A model generated the notes under the pieces. It searched no databases and was not told the origin of the DNA. It saw only the letters and a program-made list of their open reading frames with translations. From assembly GCA_009936695.1 (NCBI GenBank), contig JAACEA010000121.1, positions 1 to 5,145 of the forward strand: 5,145 nucleotides of DNA. Direction: 5' to 3'. Positions 1 to 5,145 of this stretch are shown here, in pieces. Both the position numbers and the translations under genes were made by a program. The stretch is from Planctomycetia bacterium. Its GTDB lineage: Bacteria > Planctomycetota > Phycisphaerae > Phycisphaerales > SM1A02. Numbering within the stretch: the first letter of the stretch is position 1; each line of letters begins with the position of its first letter.

Positions 1-10
1 ACGCCGCCGA

Positions 11-37
11 ATAAAAACCGTCCCGGGAGAGGGACGG
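11..37 (-). terminator. Rho-independent terminator ending the minus-strand transcript
   Basis: Read on the minus strand, a perfect 7-bp GC-rich stem (CCGTCCC pairing with GGGACGG, plus positions 18-24 and 31-37) encloses a 6-nt loop and is followed at once by TTTTTAT (17 down to 11). This is the classical intrinsic terminator layout. On the plus strand no T-run follows the stem, so it works in one direction only. It most likely ends the transcript of the prepilin-like gene, whose stop codon is about 230 nt upstream. A second 8-bp hairpin at 43-64 lies just before it. Confidence 0.8.
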
Positions 38-267
38 CGAGACGGGGATTGTACCGAATCCCCGCCTGAAGGCAAGGGTTCCTTTCCCCGAGTCACTCAC
101 CGACCGAGGACCGTGGTCGCCCGTTGGCGATCCCGACCCTGTCCCGATAATAGCGTCTCTCTCGAATCCAGATCGATCCTCAGGCCTTGGGCGAGCCGCG
201 TCTGGGCCTCGCCTCGGGCATGGTTCTCCACGAAGCGTCCCGAATGCGGTTCAACCGCATCTGGAGC
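38..267 (-). other. Long 3' untranslated region of the prepilin-like gene
   Basis: These 230 nt separate the prepilin-like stop codon from the terminator stem and contain no convincing gene. They hold a 7-bp hairpin with a 3-nt loop at 244-260 (ATGCGGT pairing with ACCGCAT), a 13-codon ATG frame at 180-221 on the minus strand preceded by GGAG at 226-229, and the 8-bp hairpin at 43-64. The tiny frame would encode an Arg/Pro-rich peptide (MPEARPRRGSPKA), which is what noncoding GC-rich DNA often yields, so I do not call it a gene. I see no tRNA or known RNA family here. Confidence 0.5.
43..64 (-). repeat. Inverted repeat (8-bp stem-loop) just upstream of the terminator
   Basis: CGGGGATT at 43-50 is the exact reverse complement of AATCCCCG at 57-64, leaving a 6-nt loop. 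In the minus-strand RNA this hairpin lies 5 nt before the terminator stem at 18-37, so the transcript would end in two tandem stem-loops. It has no T-run of its own. It may slow polymerase or protect the 3' end of the RNA; that role is inference. Confidence 0.55.
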
Positions 268-1185
268 TCAGGGGTCGGGGTTCGAACCGGGCCGACGGTC
301 GAGATCGTTGATCAGGTACTTGCGATCCAGGACCTCGTCGAGATCGACGAATCGGGTCTCGGCCGTGATGCCGCCATCGAGCGTGAGGAAGAGGGCCGTG
401 TCGCCGATGTACCGGAAGTCCACCTGCGTGTCGTAGCCCTGTCCCGGATCGCCCCAACCCTCGGCGTTCGGTGCGATCGTCTCGCCCGCGAGCGAATCGA
501 CCAGGTACACCGACCGAGCCGGGAAGCGGATCTGCGGTCGTGAATACCACTCCGAATCGGGGCAGCAGACGGAGAACCAGTCGTTCGCCGCGAAGTAGCC
601 GGGCTGGCCGACTTCGCTGTCACGAGCGCCGTCTCCGAACGGGGTGGCTTCTTCGCCCCCCGCGGTCCGGGTCATCTTGACCGTGCTTCGAAGGATGTTC
701 TTGAACCCGGGATCCGACTCGAAGACCACGCGGTCGGGGGCGTCGTAGCGGTAGTTGTACCCGTTGGGATTCGAGTCGCCCTCGAACGGAATCAGGATGC
801 CGTTCGCGCTCAGGTCCGAGCGGGACCAGAGGATGTCCGCCCAGGTTCCGACGTTCTGGAAGGTGGATCCGGGCGGAAACTCCCCGCTGGCGAGCGGCCC
901 CACGAGCGGCTCGACGCCCGCAGGACTGTCCGATCGAATCTTCCCGGGATAACTGGCTTGGCGGTAGTCGAAGCTCGATGGGACGATGATCTCCCGGTTG
1001 TCGGTCGAGTAGTCCGTCATCAGCATGAAGATCTGACGGAGGTTGTTCTCGCTGGTGACCTGCTCGCCGGTGCGATTCACCGTGCCGAGACCGGGCAGAA
1101 GGACCGCCAGCAGGACGACGATGATCCCGATCACCGCGAGGATCTCGACGATCGTCACGCCTCGTTGATTCTGGTTTGCTCGCAC
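268..1185 (-). CDS. Prepilin-type N-terminal cleavage/methylation domain protein (pseudopilin-like)
   Basis: This predicted 305-residue protein has a class III (type IV pilin/type II secretion) signal. A short leader, MRANQNQRG, ends in Gly9. Val10 is +1 and Glu14 is +5 of the mature protein, followed by a hydrophobic helix at about 11-32. A prepilin peptidase would cut after Gly9, and the helix would anchor the protein in the inner membrane or pack it into a pseudopilus. Residues 45-52 (SENNLRQI) and the C-terminal stretch at 255-272, which contains VDFRYIGDTALFLTLDGG, resemble the large planctomycete families of such proteins. The middle part has a vicinal Cys207-Cys208 pair and no domain I recognise. 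The GTG start is chosen because GGAGAG (1190-1195) sits 4 nt upstream and because it gives a normal short leader. The in-frame start at 1299 would add 38 unlikely Arg-rich residues. The +1 residue is Val rather than the usual Phe. No assembly or secretion genes are nearby, so its machinery must be encoded elsewhere. Confidence 0.85.
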   Translation of the reverse strand: MRANQNQRGVTIVEILAVIGIIVVLLAVLLPGLGTVNRTGEQVTSENNLRQIFMLMTDYSTDNREIIVPSSFDYRQASYPGKIRSDSPAGVEPLVGPLASGEFPPGSTFQNVGTWADILWSRSDLSANGILIPFEGDSNPNGYNYRYDAPDRVVFESDPGFKNILRSTVKMTRTAGGEEATPFGDGARDSEVGQPGYFAANDWFSVCCPDSEWYSRPQIRFPARSVYLVDSLAGETIAPNAEGWGDPGQGYDTQVDFRYIGDTALFLTLDGGITAETRFVDLDEVLDRKYLINDLDRRPGSNPDP

Positions 1186-1189
1186 GCGA

Positions 1190-1195
1190 CTCTCC
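1190..1195 (-). promoter_or_regulatory. Ribosome binding site that decides the GTG start of the prepilin-like gene
   Basis: The minus strand reads GGAGAG here, followed by TCGC and then the GTG start codon at 1185-1183. It is the clearest Shine-Dalgarno sequence of the complete genes in the window and favours the GTG over the upstream ATG at 1299. Confidence 0.65.
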
Positions 1196-1240
1196 GTTCT
1201 GCTTCGTGCACCCACTCGATGGACCGACAAATGACGATAC

Positions 1241-1252
1241 CCGTCCGGACGG
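1241..1252. repeat. Perfect 12-bp palindrome upstream of the prepilin-like gene
   Basis: CCGTCCGGACGG is identical on both strands and lies about 55 nt upstream of the GTG start, in the only stretch where a promoter for this gene could sit. It could be an operator half-site pair, but no clear -35/-10 pair is visible near it. In GC-rich DNA a palindrome of this size can also arise by chance. Confidence 0.3.
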
Positions 1253-1307
1253 AGCAATGCCCCTTCTGGACGCTGAAACGGGCCTCGATCCCGTCTCACA
1301 TCCGCAC

Positions 1308-1329
1308 CGGGACCGGGGGCCGGTTCCCG
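1308..1329 (-). repeat. GC-rich stem-loop downstream of rho
   Basis: Nine base pairs can form between 1308-1316 and 1320-1329, with one bulged base (T1325) and a 3-nt loop. The hairpin lies about 50 nt beyond the rho stop codon. No U-tract follows on the minus strand, so it is not a standard intrinsic terminator. With the neighbouring stem at 1349-1375 it forms a pair of hairpins between rho and the prepilin-like gene. Confidence 0.45.
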
Positions 1330-1348
1330 TCACCGCCCGGATCAGTCG

Positions 1349-1375
1349 GAAATCCGCCCTCCCGAGGCGGAATCC
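1349..1375 (-). repeat. Stem-loop immediately after the rho stop codon
   Basis: GGA-A-TCCGCC (1349-1358) pairs with GGCGGA-A-TCC (1366-1375): nine base pairs interrupted by one A/A mismatch, with a 7-nt loop. It begins 4 nt after the stop codon of rho. The minus-strand sequence that follows is not T-rich, so I call it a 3'-end hairpin rather than a proven terminator. It may stabilise the rho message or cause weak termination before the prepilin-like gene. Confidence 0.45.
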
Positions 1376-1379
1376 CCCG

Positions 1380-2825
1380 TCACATGCTCATCGTCATCAG
1401 GAATTCGCCATTGCTCTTCGTCTTGGCGAGTCGTGATCGAAGCAGTTCCATCGCTTCCACCACGTTCATGTCGGACACGACCTTCCGAAGTCGGGTGATG
1501 AGTTCGTGCTCCTGCGGATCGAGGAGGAGCTCCTCCCGCCGGGTGCCGCTCGCCGCGATGTCGATCGCGGGGTAGACCCGCTTCTCGACGAGCTTGCGAT
1601 CGAGATGCAGTTCGGCGTTGCCGGTTCCCTTGAACTCTTCGAAGATGACTTCGTCGGCCCGGCTGCCGGTGTCGACCAGCGCCGTCGCGATGATGGTGAG
1701 CGAGCCGCCGTCCTCGATGTTCCGGGCCGACCCGAAGAACTTCTTGGGCTTGATCAGCGCGGCGTTGTCGACGCCGCCCGAACCGATCTTGCCGGATCCG
1801 GACATGCCGTTGTTGTAGCCACGAGCGAGTCGGGTGATCGAGTCGAGCAGGATCACCACGTGATCGCCGAATTCGACCATTCTCCGAGCCTTCTCCATGA
1901 CGATTTCGGAAACCGCGATGTGGCGCGTCGCCTCCTCGTCGAAGGTGCTGGCCACCACCTCGACGCTGTCGGGCGTGTTGCGCTTGAAGTCGGTCACCTC
2001 TTCCGGGCGCTCGTCGATGAGCATCACGATCACCTTCGCCTCGGGGTGATTCTTCGCGATCGCATGGGTGACCTGCTGCAGGATCACCGTCTTGCCGGTT
2101 CGCGGCGGGGCGACCACGAGGGCTCGCTGACCGAAGCCCAGCGGGGTCACCATGTCGATGATCCGCGGCTCGATGCGGGTCGGCTCGTCGGGGATTTCGA
2201 GCTGGATGCGCCGGTTCGGATGAAGTGGCGTGAGGTTCTCGAAGGTCGGCAGTTCATGGAGAATCTTCGGATCGCGGCCATTGACCTCTTCGACCCGGAG
2301 CATCGCGAAGTAGGTCTCGGCCTCCTTCGGGGGTCGAATGAGCCCCTTCACCACCATGCCGCGACGCAGCCCGAAGCGACGCACCTGGCTGGGACTGACG
2401 TAGACGTCGTCGGCGCAGGGCAGATAGCTGTATTCCGCACTGCGAAGGAAACCGAAACCTTCCGGCATGATCTCCAGCGTGCCTTCGGCGATCATGAAGC
2501 CGGCCTTCTCGGCCCGCTTGCGGAGGATCTCGAAGACGAGCTTCTGCTTCGGCAGATTGCCCGCGTCCGCGATCTTCTCCTTCTTCGCGATCTTGAGAAG
2601 CTCGGGGTTCGTCAGCTTCTGCAGCTTGGCGAGGTCGAGGTCCTTCTTCTTCGCGAGGTCGTAGCGTTCCTGAAGCTCGTTCTCCAGCTCGGCGGCTTCG
2701 AGTTCGAGCTGCTCGTCCGTGGGAACCGATCCGGGTGCGAGCGTCACGGTCGCGATGCTCGCGCCATTGCCTGAGTTGTTACCGCCGCCCTTGCTGCGAC
2801 GACGACGACGGGACTTGCTTGTCAT
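1380..2825 (-). CDS. rho: Transcription termination factor Rho
   Basis: Rho is the hexameric RNA-dependent ATPase and helicase that ends transcription of untranslated RNA in the cytoplasm. The predicted protein has 481 residues, against about 419 in Escherichia coli; the difference is mostly an N-terminal extension that opens with a basic, Gly/Asn-rich tract (R6-R10, then [11 protein letters not shown]). The helical Rho_N domain is at about 63-108. The cold-shock-like RNA-binding domain is at about 113-182, with EGFGFLRS at 122-129. The ATPase core has Walker A APPRTGKT at 239-246, the catalytic DERPEE at 271-276, Walker B VVILLD at 323-328, a Q-loop around 344-352, GTGN at 400-403, and the likely arginine finger in SGTRR near 429. 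No key residue is missing. The ATG at 2825 is chosen because the longer frame to 2939 only adds residues read from the structured leader. The Shine-Dalgarno sequence is weak (AGG about 11 nt upstream). The gene probably has its own promoter in the 222-nt gap upstream, and Rho autoregulation through its leader is known in enterobacteria. Confidence 0.98.
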   Translation of the reverse strand: MTSKSRRRRRSKGGGNNSGNGASIATVTLAPGSVPTDEQLELEAAELENELQERYDLAKKKDLDLAKLQKLTNPELLKIAKKEKIADAGNLPKQKLVFEILRKRAEKAGFMIAEGTLEIMPEGFGFLRSAEYSYLPCADDVYVSPSQVRRFGLRRGMVVKGLIRPPKEAETYFAMLRVEEVNGRDPKILHELPTFENLTPLHPNRRIQLEIPDEPTRIEPRIIDMVTPLGFGQRALVVAPPRTGKTVILQQVTHAIAKNHPEAKVIVMLIDERPEEVTDFKRNTPDSVEVVASTFDEEATRHIAVSEIVMEKARRMVEFGDHVVILLDSITRLARGYNNGMSGSGKIGSGGVDNAALIKPKKFFGSARNIEDGGSLTIIATALVDTGSRADEVIFEEFKGTGNAELHLDRKLVEKRVYPAIDIAASGTRREELLLDPQEHELITRLRKVVSDMNVVEAMELLRSRLAKTKSNGEFLMTMSM

Positions 2826-2873
2826 GGTGTAGACGACCTGAAGTGGCCTGCCTGCGACGACTGGGAAGTGGGG

Positions 2874-2889
2874 CCCGATCGAGATCGGG
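2874..2889 (-). repeat. Stem-loop in the rho leader (proximal)
   Basis: CCCGATC at 2874-2880 is the reverse complement of GATCGGG at 2883-2889. As RNA it would fold into a 6-bp stem with a 4-nt loop, about 50 nt before the rho start codon. It is one of three inverted repeats in this leader. Confidence 0.45.
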
Positions 2890-2898
2890 ACGCCGTGC

Positions 2899-2914
2899 GG
2901 ATCCGATCGGATCC
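2899..2914. repeat. Perfect 16-bp palindrome in the rho leader
   Basis: GGATCCGATCGGATCC reads the same on both strands. In RNA it would form a 6-bp stem with a GATC loop; in DNA it could bind a dimeric regulator. It lies about 75 nt before the rho start and 10 bp from the stem-loop at 2874-2889. Confidence 0.5.
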
Positions 2915-2959
2915 TCGAGCACGGCACGGCAGGCGGCATGTTGTTGGTGTGGGGTTTCG

Positions 2960-2979
2960 GAAGGCCGTCTGGGGCCTTC
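2960..2979 (-). repeat. Stem-loop at the likely 5' end of the rho mRNA
   Basis: GAAGGCC at 2960-2966 pairs with GGCCTTC at 2973-2979, leaving a 6-nt loop. If the promoter at 2988-3016 is right, transcription starts near 2981 and this hairpin would begin a few bases from the 5' end, a placement that commonly protects mRNA from decay. Confidence 0.45.
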
Positions 2980-2987
2980 GAGCACGC

Positions 2988-3016
2988 ATGATGATCCGCC
3001 GGGCCCCTCAGGTCAA
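2988..3016 (-). promoter_or_regulatory. Candidate sigma-70-type promoter for rho
   Basis: On the minus strand TTGACC (3016-3011) matches the -35 consensus TTGACA at five of six positions. After a 17-nt spacer comes CATCAT (2993-2988), which matches TATAAT at four of six. It lies in the gap between the dehydrogenase and rho and would give a leader of about 155 nt. It is the best match I noticed in the window, but such matches do occur by chance. Confidence 0.4.
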
Positions 3017-3047
3017 GCGACGCGAGGACCCGGCCGGAATTTTCGGT

Positions 3048-4067
3048 TCAACCGCCGACGTCGAGGATCGCCCGATGCCGGACTTCGCCCGCCAGGAGTC
3101 GGTCGAAGGCTTCATTGATCGAGGCGATCGGAAAATGCTCGGTGGTGGGCGAGATTCCGTGCCGTCCCGCGAAATCCAGCATCGCCCGCGTGTTGCTGGG
3201 GCTCGCGACCGACGATCCGGAGATCGATCGCTCGGTCATGATCAAGCCCAACGCCCCGAAGGAGACCGGTTCCATCACCGCACCGGCGAGATGCAGCCGA
3301 CCCCGGGGGGCGAGCATGCCGATGTGGGCGTCCCAGTCGATGGGTTGGTCCATCGTGGTGATCAGGAGATCGAGGGTTCCGGCCCGGGCCGCCAGCGTCT
3401 CGGGGTCCGCCCCCACCACGACCTCGTGCGCACCCATCGCCAATGCGGCATCGCGCTTCGAAGCCGTCGAGGTGAACGCGACCACGTGGCATCCCCACGA
3501 CTTCGCGAACTTGAGGGCGAGGTGCCCGAGGCCACCGATTCCGACCACGCCGACCCGGCCGGTCGGCTTCGCTGATTTCTGGATGGGCGTCCAGACGGCC
3601 GCTCCACCACAGAACAGCGGACCGGCCTCCCCGACCGGGATCGCGTCGCTGATCGGGAAGGTCCAGGTCGACTGGACCCGGACCCGGTCCGCGAAGCCGC
3701 CGTGATGCCCCACGATCATGGCCCGCGACGTCGGAGACAGCGTGTGATTGCCCGCCTGCGCACAAGGACAGTCGGGGTCGGTGTGGCTGAACCACCCCGC
3801 GCCGACCCGATCACCGATCGCGAGGCCCGTGACCGAGGCGCCGATCCTCGCGACGCGACCCTCGACTTCATGCCCACCCACGAACGGGAACACCGTCATG
3901 CCCCAGTCGTCGTTCCGCATGTTGTGATCGCTGTGGCAGATGCCGCAGTGCGTGACCTCGATCTCCACCTCGTCGTCGCCGAGCGGACCGAACTCGAACT
4001 GAAAGGGCTCGAAACGCGCTCCGGGTTCCATGGCGGCCCAGGCGTTCACGACGGTCGATTCGGACAT
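3048..4067 (-). CDS. Zinc-type medium-chain alcohol dehydrogenase (NAD(P)-dependent, CAD/YahK-like)
   Basis: This is a predicted 339-residue soluble oxidoreductase that would interconvert alcohols and aldehydes with NAD(P)H. The GroES-like N-terminal lobe carries the catalytic zinc ligands Cys41 (in CGICHSD), His66-Glu67 (GGHE) and Cys153 (LFCGG). The Rossmann fold has GIGGLGH at 176-182, and TSTASKR at 199-205 after the second strand favours NADP(H). IVGHHGGFAD at 118-127 is typical of the subgroup. The structural-zinc loop is odd: the usual C-x2-C-x2-C-x7-C aligns with Asp97, Cys100, Ala103 and Ser111, so three of the four ligands are gone, and the only other cysteine there is Cys102. The reading frame is otherwise intact. 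The ATG at 4067 (MSESTVV...) fits the usual family N-terminus; an ATG at 4085 would add six residues, and neither has a strong Shine-Dalgarno sequence. The gene is about 100 nt downstream of coaE and may be read through from it. The substrate cannot be told from sequence. Confidence 0.93.
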   Translation of the reverse strand: MSESTVVNAWAAMEPGARFEPFQFEFGPLGDDEVEIEVTHCGICHSDHNMRNDDWGMTVFPFVGGHEVEGRVARIGASVTGLAIGDRVGAGWFSHTDPDCPCAQAGNHTLSPTSRAMIVGHHGGFADRVRVQSTWTFPISDAIPVGEAGPLFCGGAAVWTPIQKSAKPTGRVGVVGIGGLGHLALKFAKSWGCHVVAFTSTASKRDAALAMGAHEVVVGADPETLAARAGTLDLLITTMDQPIDWDAHIGMLAPRGRLHLAGAVMEPVSFGALGLIMTERSISGSSVASPSNTRAMLDFAGRHGISPTTEHFPIASINEAFDRLLAGEVRHRAILDVGG

Positions 4068-4165
4068 GACGAGCGATCCAGACATGATGTGATGACGGTG
4101 CGAGCGGTGAATCGCGGAATGCTACACGCGGGCTCGCTCGTCCGGGGGGCGTCACGAAGGCCGGA
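4068..4165 (-). other. Short gap between coaE and the alcohol dehydrogenase
   Basis: This 98-nt stretch has no terminator with a T-run. TAGCAT on the minus strand (4118-4123) resembles a -10 box, but no -35 box sits at the right distance. A 6-bp inverted repeat, GCGAGC at 4100-4105 and GCTCGC at 4132-4137, flanks it. Read-through from coaE is therefore the simplest way the dehydrogenase is expressed. Confidence 0.3.
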
Positions 4166-4777
4166 TCAGGCCTCCTCGGTCACCTGCCGCAATGCCGCGA
4201 CCACCGCCGACTCGAGCGCCTCGGCGTCCGAGTCGTTGTCGATGACGAGTGTCGCCCGGCGACGCTTCTCCTCGATCGGCAACTGCGCCGCTTCGCGTCG
4301 CCGGAGTTCCGCTTCATCCCAACCACGATGTTCGACGACGCGGGCGAGCCTCGAAGCCCACGGCGCATCCACGAAGAACACCGCATCACAGGATTCCGCC
4401 AGTCCGGCTTCGAAGAGCAGTGGCGCATCGATGACCAGCGCCGTGGCGTCCGACGGGCCCGCGGCGAATCTCGCCTCGCGGAGTCGATGCACCTCCGGAT
4501 GGATGAGTCCTTCGAGTCGTCGACGGGCGTCTTCATCGCCGAAGATGCGGGCGGCGATCGCCGACCGGTCGGCGGACCCGCCCGGTGCGACGACCTCGTC
4601 ACCCCACCAGGACCGCAGGGTCTCGACCACCCTCGGATCCGCCAGCACCTTCGCTGCATCGCGGTCGGAATCGCTGACCACGCATCCGGCCCGCGCGAGC
4701 ACCGCGGCCGCGGCGCTCTTGCCGGCACCGATGCCGCCTGCGAGGCCGATCACCGGAACTCGGCGGGTTCCGGTCAT
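4166..4777 (-). CDS. coaE: Dephospho-CoA kinase
   Basis: CoaE catalyses the last step of coenzyme A synthesis, ATP-dependent phosphorylation of the 3'-hydroxyl of dephospho-CoA, in the cytoplasm. The predicted protein has 203 residues, the normal length for the family. It starts with the P-loop GGIGAGKS at 14-21, followed by SDSDRDA at 35-41, where the family has its conserved acidic residue. LIHPEV at 91-96, DAPLLFE at 117-123 (usually D-x-PLLFE) and the lid-region Q165 with EEKRRRA-x3-IDND at 169-182 are all characteristic. The start codon overlaps the stop of the upstream cysS as ATGA, so translation is probably coupled; a separate Shine-Dalgarno sequence is weak. The C-terminus ends in an acidic tail. 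Confidence 0.97.
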   Translation of the reverse strand: MTGTRRVPVIGLAGGIGAGKSAAAAVLARAGCVVSDSDRDAAKVLADPRVVETLRSWWGDEVVAPGGSADRSAIAARIFGDEDARRRLEGLIHPEVHRLREARFAAGPSDATALVIDAPLLFEAGLAESCDAVFFVDAPWASRLARVVEHRGWDEAELRRREAAQLPIEEKRRRATLVIDNDSDAEALESAVVAALRQVTEEA

Positions 4778-5145
4778 TCGACGATCCGCGTCCAGGTCGT
4801 ACCGTCCGGACCGTCCTTGATCGCGATGCCCATCGCGGCCAGTTCGTCGCGGATCCCGTCGGCCGCGGCCCAGTCCTTCGCGGCCTTGGCATCGGTCCTC
4901 GCCGCGATCCTCGCCTCGATCTTCGAGGTGAGATCGTCCTCCTCCGGCGCCGACTGGACGACGTTTCGATCGAGCACGCCGAGGATCTCGTCCATTCGGG
5001 CCAGCGCCGCGAGTTCCGCGGCCGCACGCTCGGACGAACCGGATGCCGCGCCGTCCTCGAGCCGACTCGCATTCACCGCCTCGTTGAGCACGCCGATCGC
5101 CCGGGCGAGGTTCAAGTCGTCGGAGACCGCCTCCTCGAAACCCGG
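4774..5145 (-). CDS. cysS: Cysteinyl-tRNA synthetase, C-terminal part (5' end beyond the window)
   Basis: The open frame runs off the right edge. The visible 123 residues are the C-terminal helical anticodon-recognition part of a class Ia cysteinyl-tRNA synthetase, the enzyme that attaches cysteine to tRNA-Cys. The segment begins [20 protein letters not shown], matching the family's F-x-EA-x-x-DDLN/FNT helix. It ends with the diagnostic stretch [20 protein letters not shown], then [13 protein letters not shown] and KDGPDGTTW. The HIGH and KMSKS motifs and the zinc site would lie outside the window. A TTG at 5115 could be read as a start, but homology runs straight through it, so this is a fragment of a longer gene and not a small protein. 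Its stop overlaps the coaE start as ATGA. I see no frameshift in the visible part. Confidence 0.93.
   Translation of the reverse strand, partial: PGFEEAVSDDLNLARAIGVLNEAVNASRLEDGAASGSSERAAAELAALARMDEILGVLDRNVVQSAPEEDDLTSKIEARIAARTDAKAAKDWAAADGIRDELAAMGIAIKDGPDGTTWTRIVE

Larger units (their letters stand above)
2822..2989 (-). other. Possible upstream reading frame in the rho leader, overlapping the rho start
   Basis: An ATG at 2987-2989 opens a 55-codon frame on the minus strand whose TGA stop (2822-2824) overlaps the rho ATG as ATGA, the geometry seen in translational coupling. The peptide is rich in Arg, Ser, Pro and Thr and looks like translated noncoding sequence. The ATG also overlaps the best -10 candidate, so a transcript from that promoter would not contain it. 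I list it because Escherichia coli rho has a leader peptide (rhoL), but I think it is probably not a gene. Confidence 0.15.

Noticed and set aside
124..151. Plus-strand promoter-like pair TTGGCG, 16-nt spacer, GATAAT
   Set aside because: There is no plus-strand gene downstream, only the antisense of the prepilin-like gene. An antisense transcript cannot be excluded, but a match of this quality can be due to chance.
180..221. A 13-codon minus-strand frame with GGAG four bases before its ATG
   Set aside because: It is very short, Arg/Pro-rich and gives no similarity I recognise. The Shine-Dalgarno match alone is too weak to call a gene.
270..300. A tRNA T-arm-like GGTTCGAACC motif
   Set aside because: The flanking bases do not form a 5-bp T-stem, no acceptor, D or anticodon arm can be drawn, and it lies inside the end of the prepilin-like coding region.
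113..543. Overlapping plus-strand open frames at the left end
   Set aside because: They mostly lie antisense to the prepilin-like gene, lack a convincing ribosome binding site and have Arg/Ser-rich translations without known motifs.
1186..1299. An N-terminal extension of the prepilin-like protein from the ATG at 1299
   Set aside because: The extra 38 residues are Arg-rich and would put the prepilin leader far too deep in the protein. The GTG at 1185 has a good ribosome binding site.
1506..2774. A 422-codon open frame on the plus strand
   Set aside because: It is antisense to rho over its whole length, and rho is certain from motifs. The translation is rich in Leu, Asp, Arg and Glu without any recognisable domain. 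High GC content commonly opens such antisense frames.
3030..3037. CCGGCCGG palindrome between the dehydrogenase and rho as a terminator
   Set aside because: It is too short to make a stable loop and has no T-run in the right position on the minus strand.
3702..4820. A 372-codon open frame on the plus strand
   Set aside because: It is antisense to the dehydrogenase and coaE, both clearly identified. Its translation is low-complexity Arg/Ser/Ala-rich sequence with no domain.
4774..5115. A free-standing 113-residue protein starting at TTG 5115
   Set aside because: The frame stays open to the window edge, and the upstream residues match the cysteinyl-tRNA synthetase helix, so this is the end of a longer gene.

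Overview
The window is a GC-rich piece of bacterial chromosome in which every gene I can support lies on the minus strand. From right to left, in the direction of transcription, they are: the C-terminal part of cysteinyl-tRNA synthetase (cysS, cut by the window edge), dephospho-CoA kinase (coaE), a zinc-type medium-chain alcohol dehydrogenase, transcription termination factor Rho (rho), and a single prepilin-like secreted or pseudopilin protein. A rho-independent terminator for this strand lies near the left edge (11-37). The long plus-strand open frames, for example 1506-2774 and 3702-4820, are high-GC shadows of rho and of the adh/coaE pair.

The best guess for the organism is a planctomycete, probably of the Phycisphaerae type. 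The reasons are the prepilin-type protein with an SENNLRQI-like segment and a C-terminal LDGG motif, the extended basic N-terminus of Rho, the high GC content, and coaE lying close to rho, an arrangement I recall from planctomycetes. This is inference from memory, not a database result.

Layout. At 4774-5145 and 4166-4777, cysS and coaE overlap by an ATGA and are probably translationally coupled. About 100 nt further on is the alcohol dehydrogenase (3048-4067). It keeps its catalytic zinc ligands but has lost three of the four cysteines that normally hold the structural zinc. Next comes a 222-nt gap carrying a plausible promoter and three stem-loops, which looks like a structured rho leader. 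Rho itself (1380-2825) is intact, with all expected motifs. Two strong GC-rich hairpins without a U-tract follow rho. The prepilin-like gene (268-1185) starts at a GTG with a good Shine-Dalgarno sequence and ends about 230 nt before the terminator, leaving a long structured 3' UTR.

Functionally this is mostly housekeeping: aminoacyl-tRNA synthesis, coenzyme A synthesis and transcription termination, with an oxidoreductase and an orphan pseudopilin-like protein beside them. I see no defence system, mobile element, CRISPR array, tRNA or rRNA. I found no convincing new multi-gene system. The points most worth a second look are the rho leader, the dehydrogenase with the eroded zinc lobe, and the structured 3' ends.
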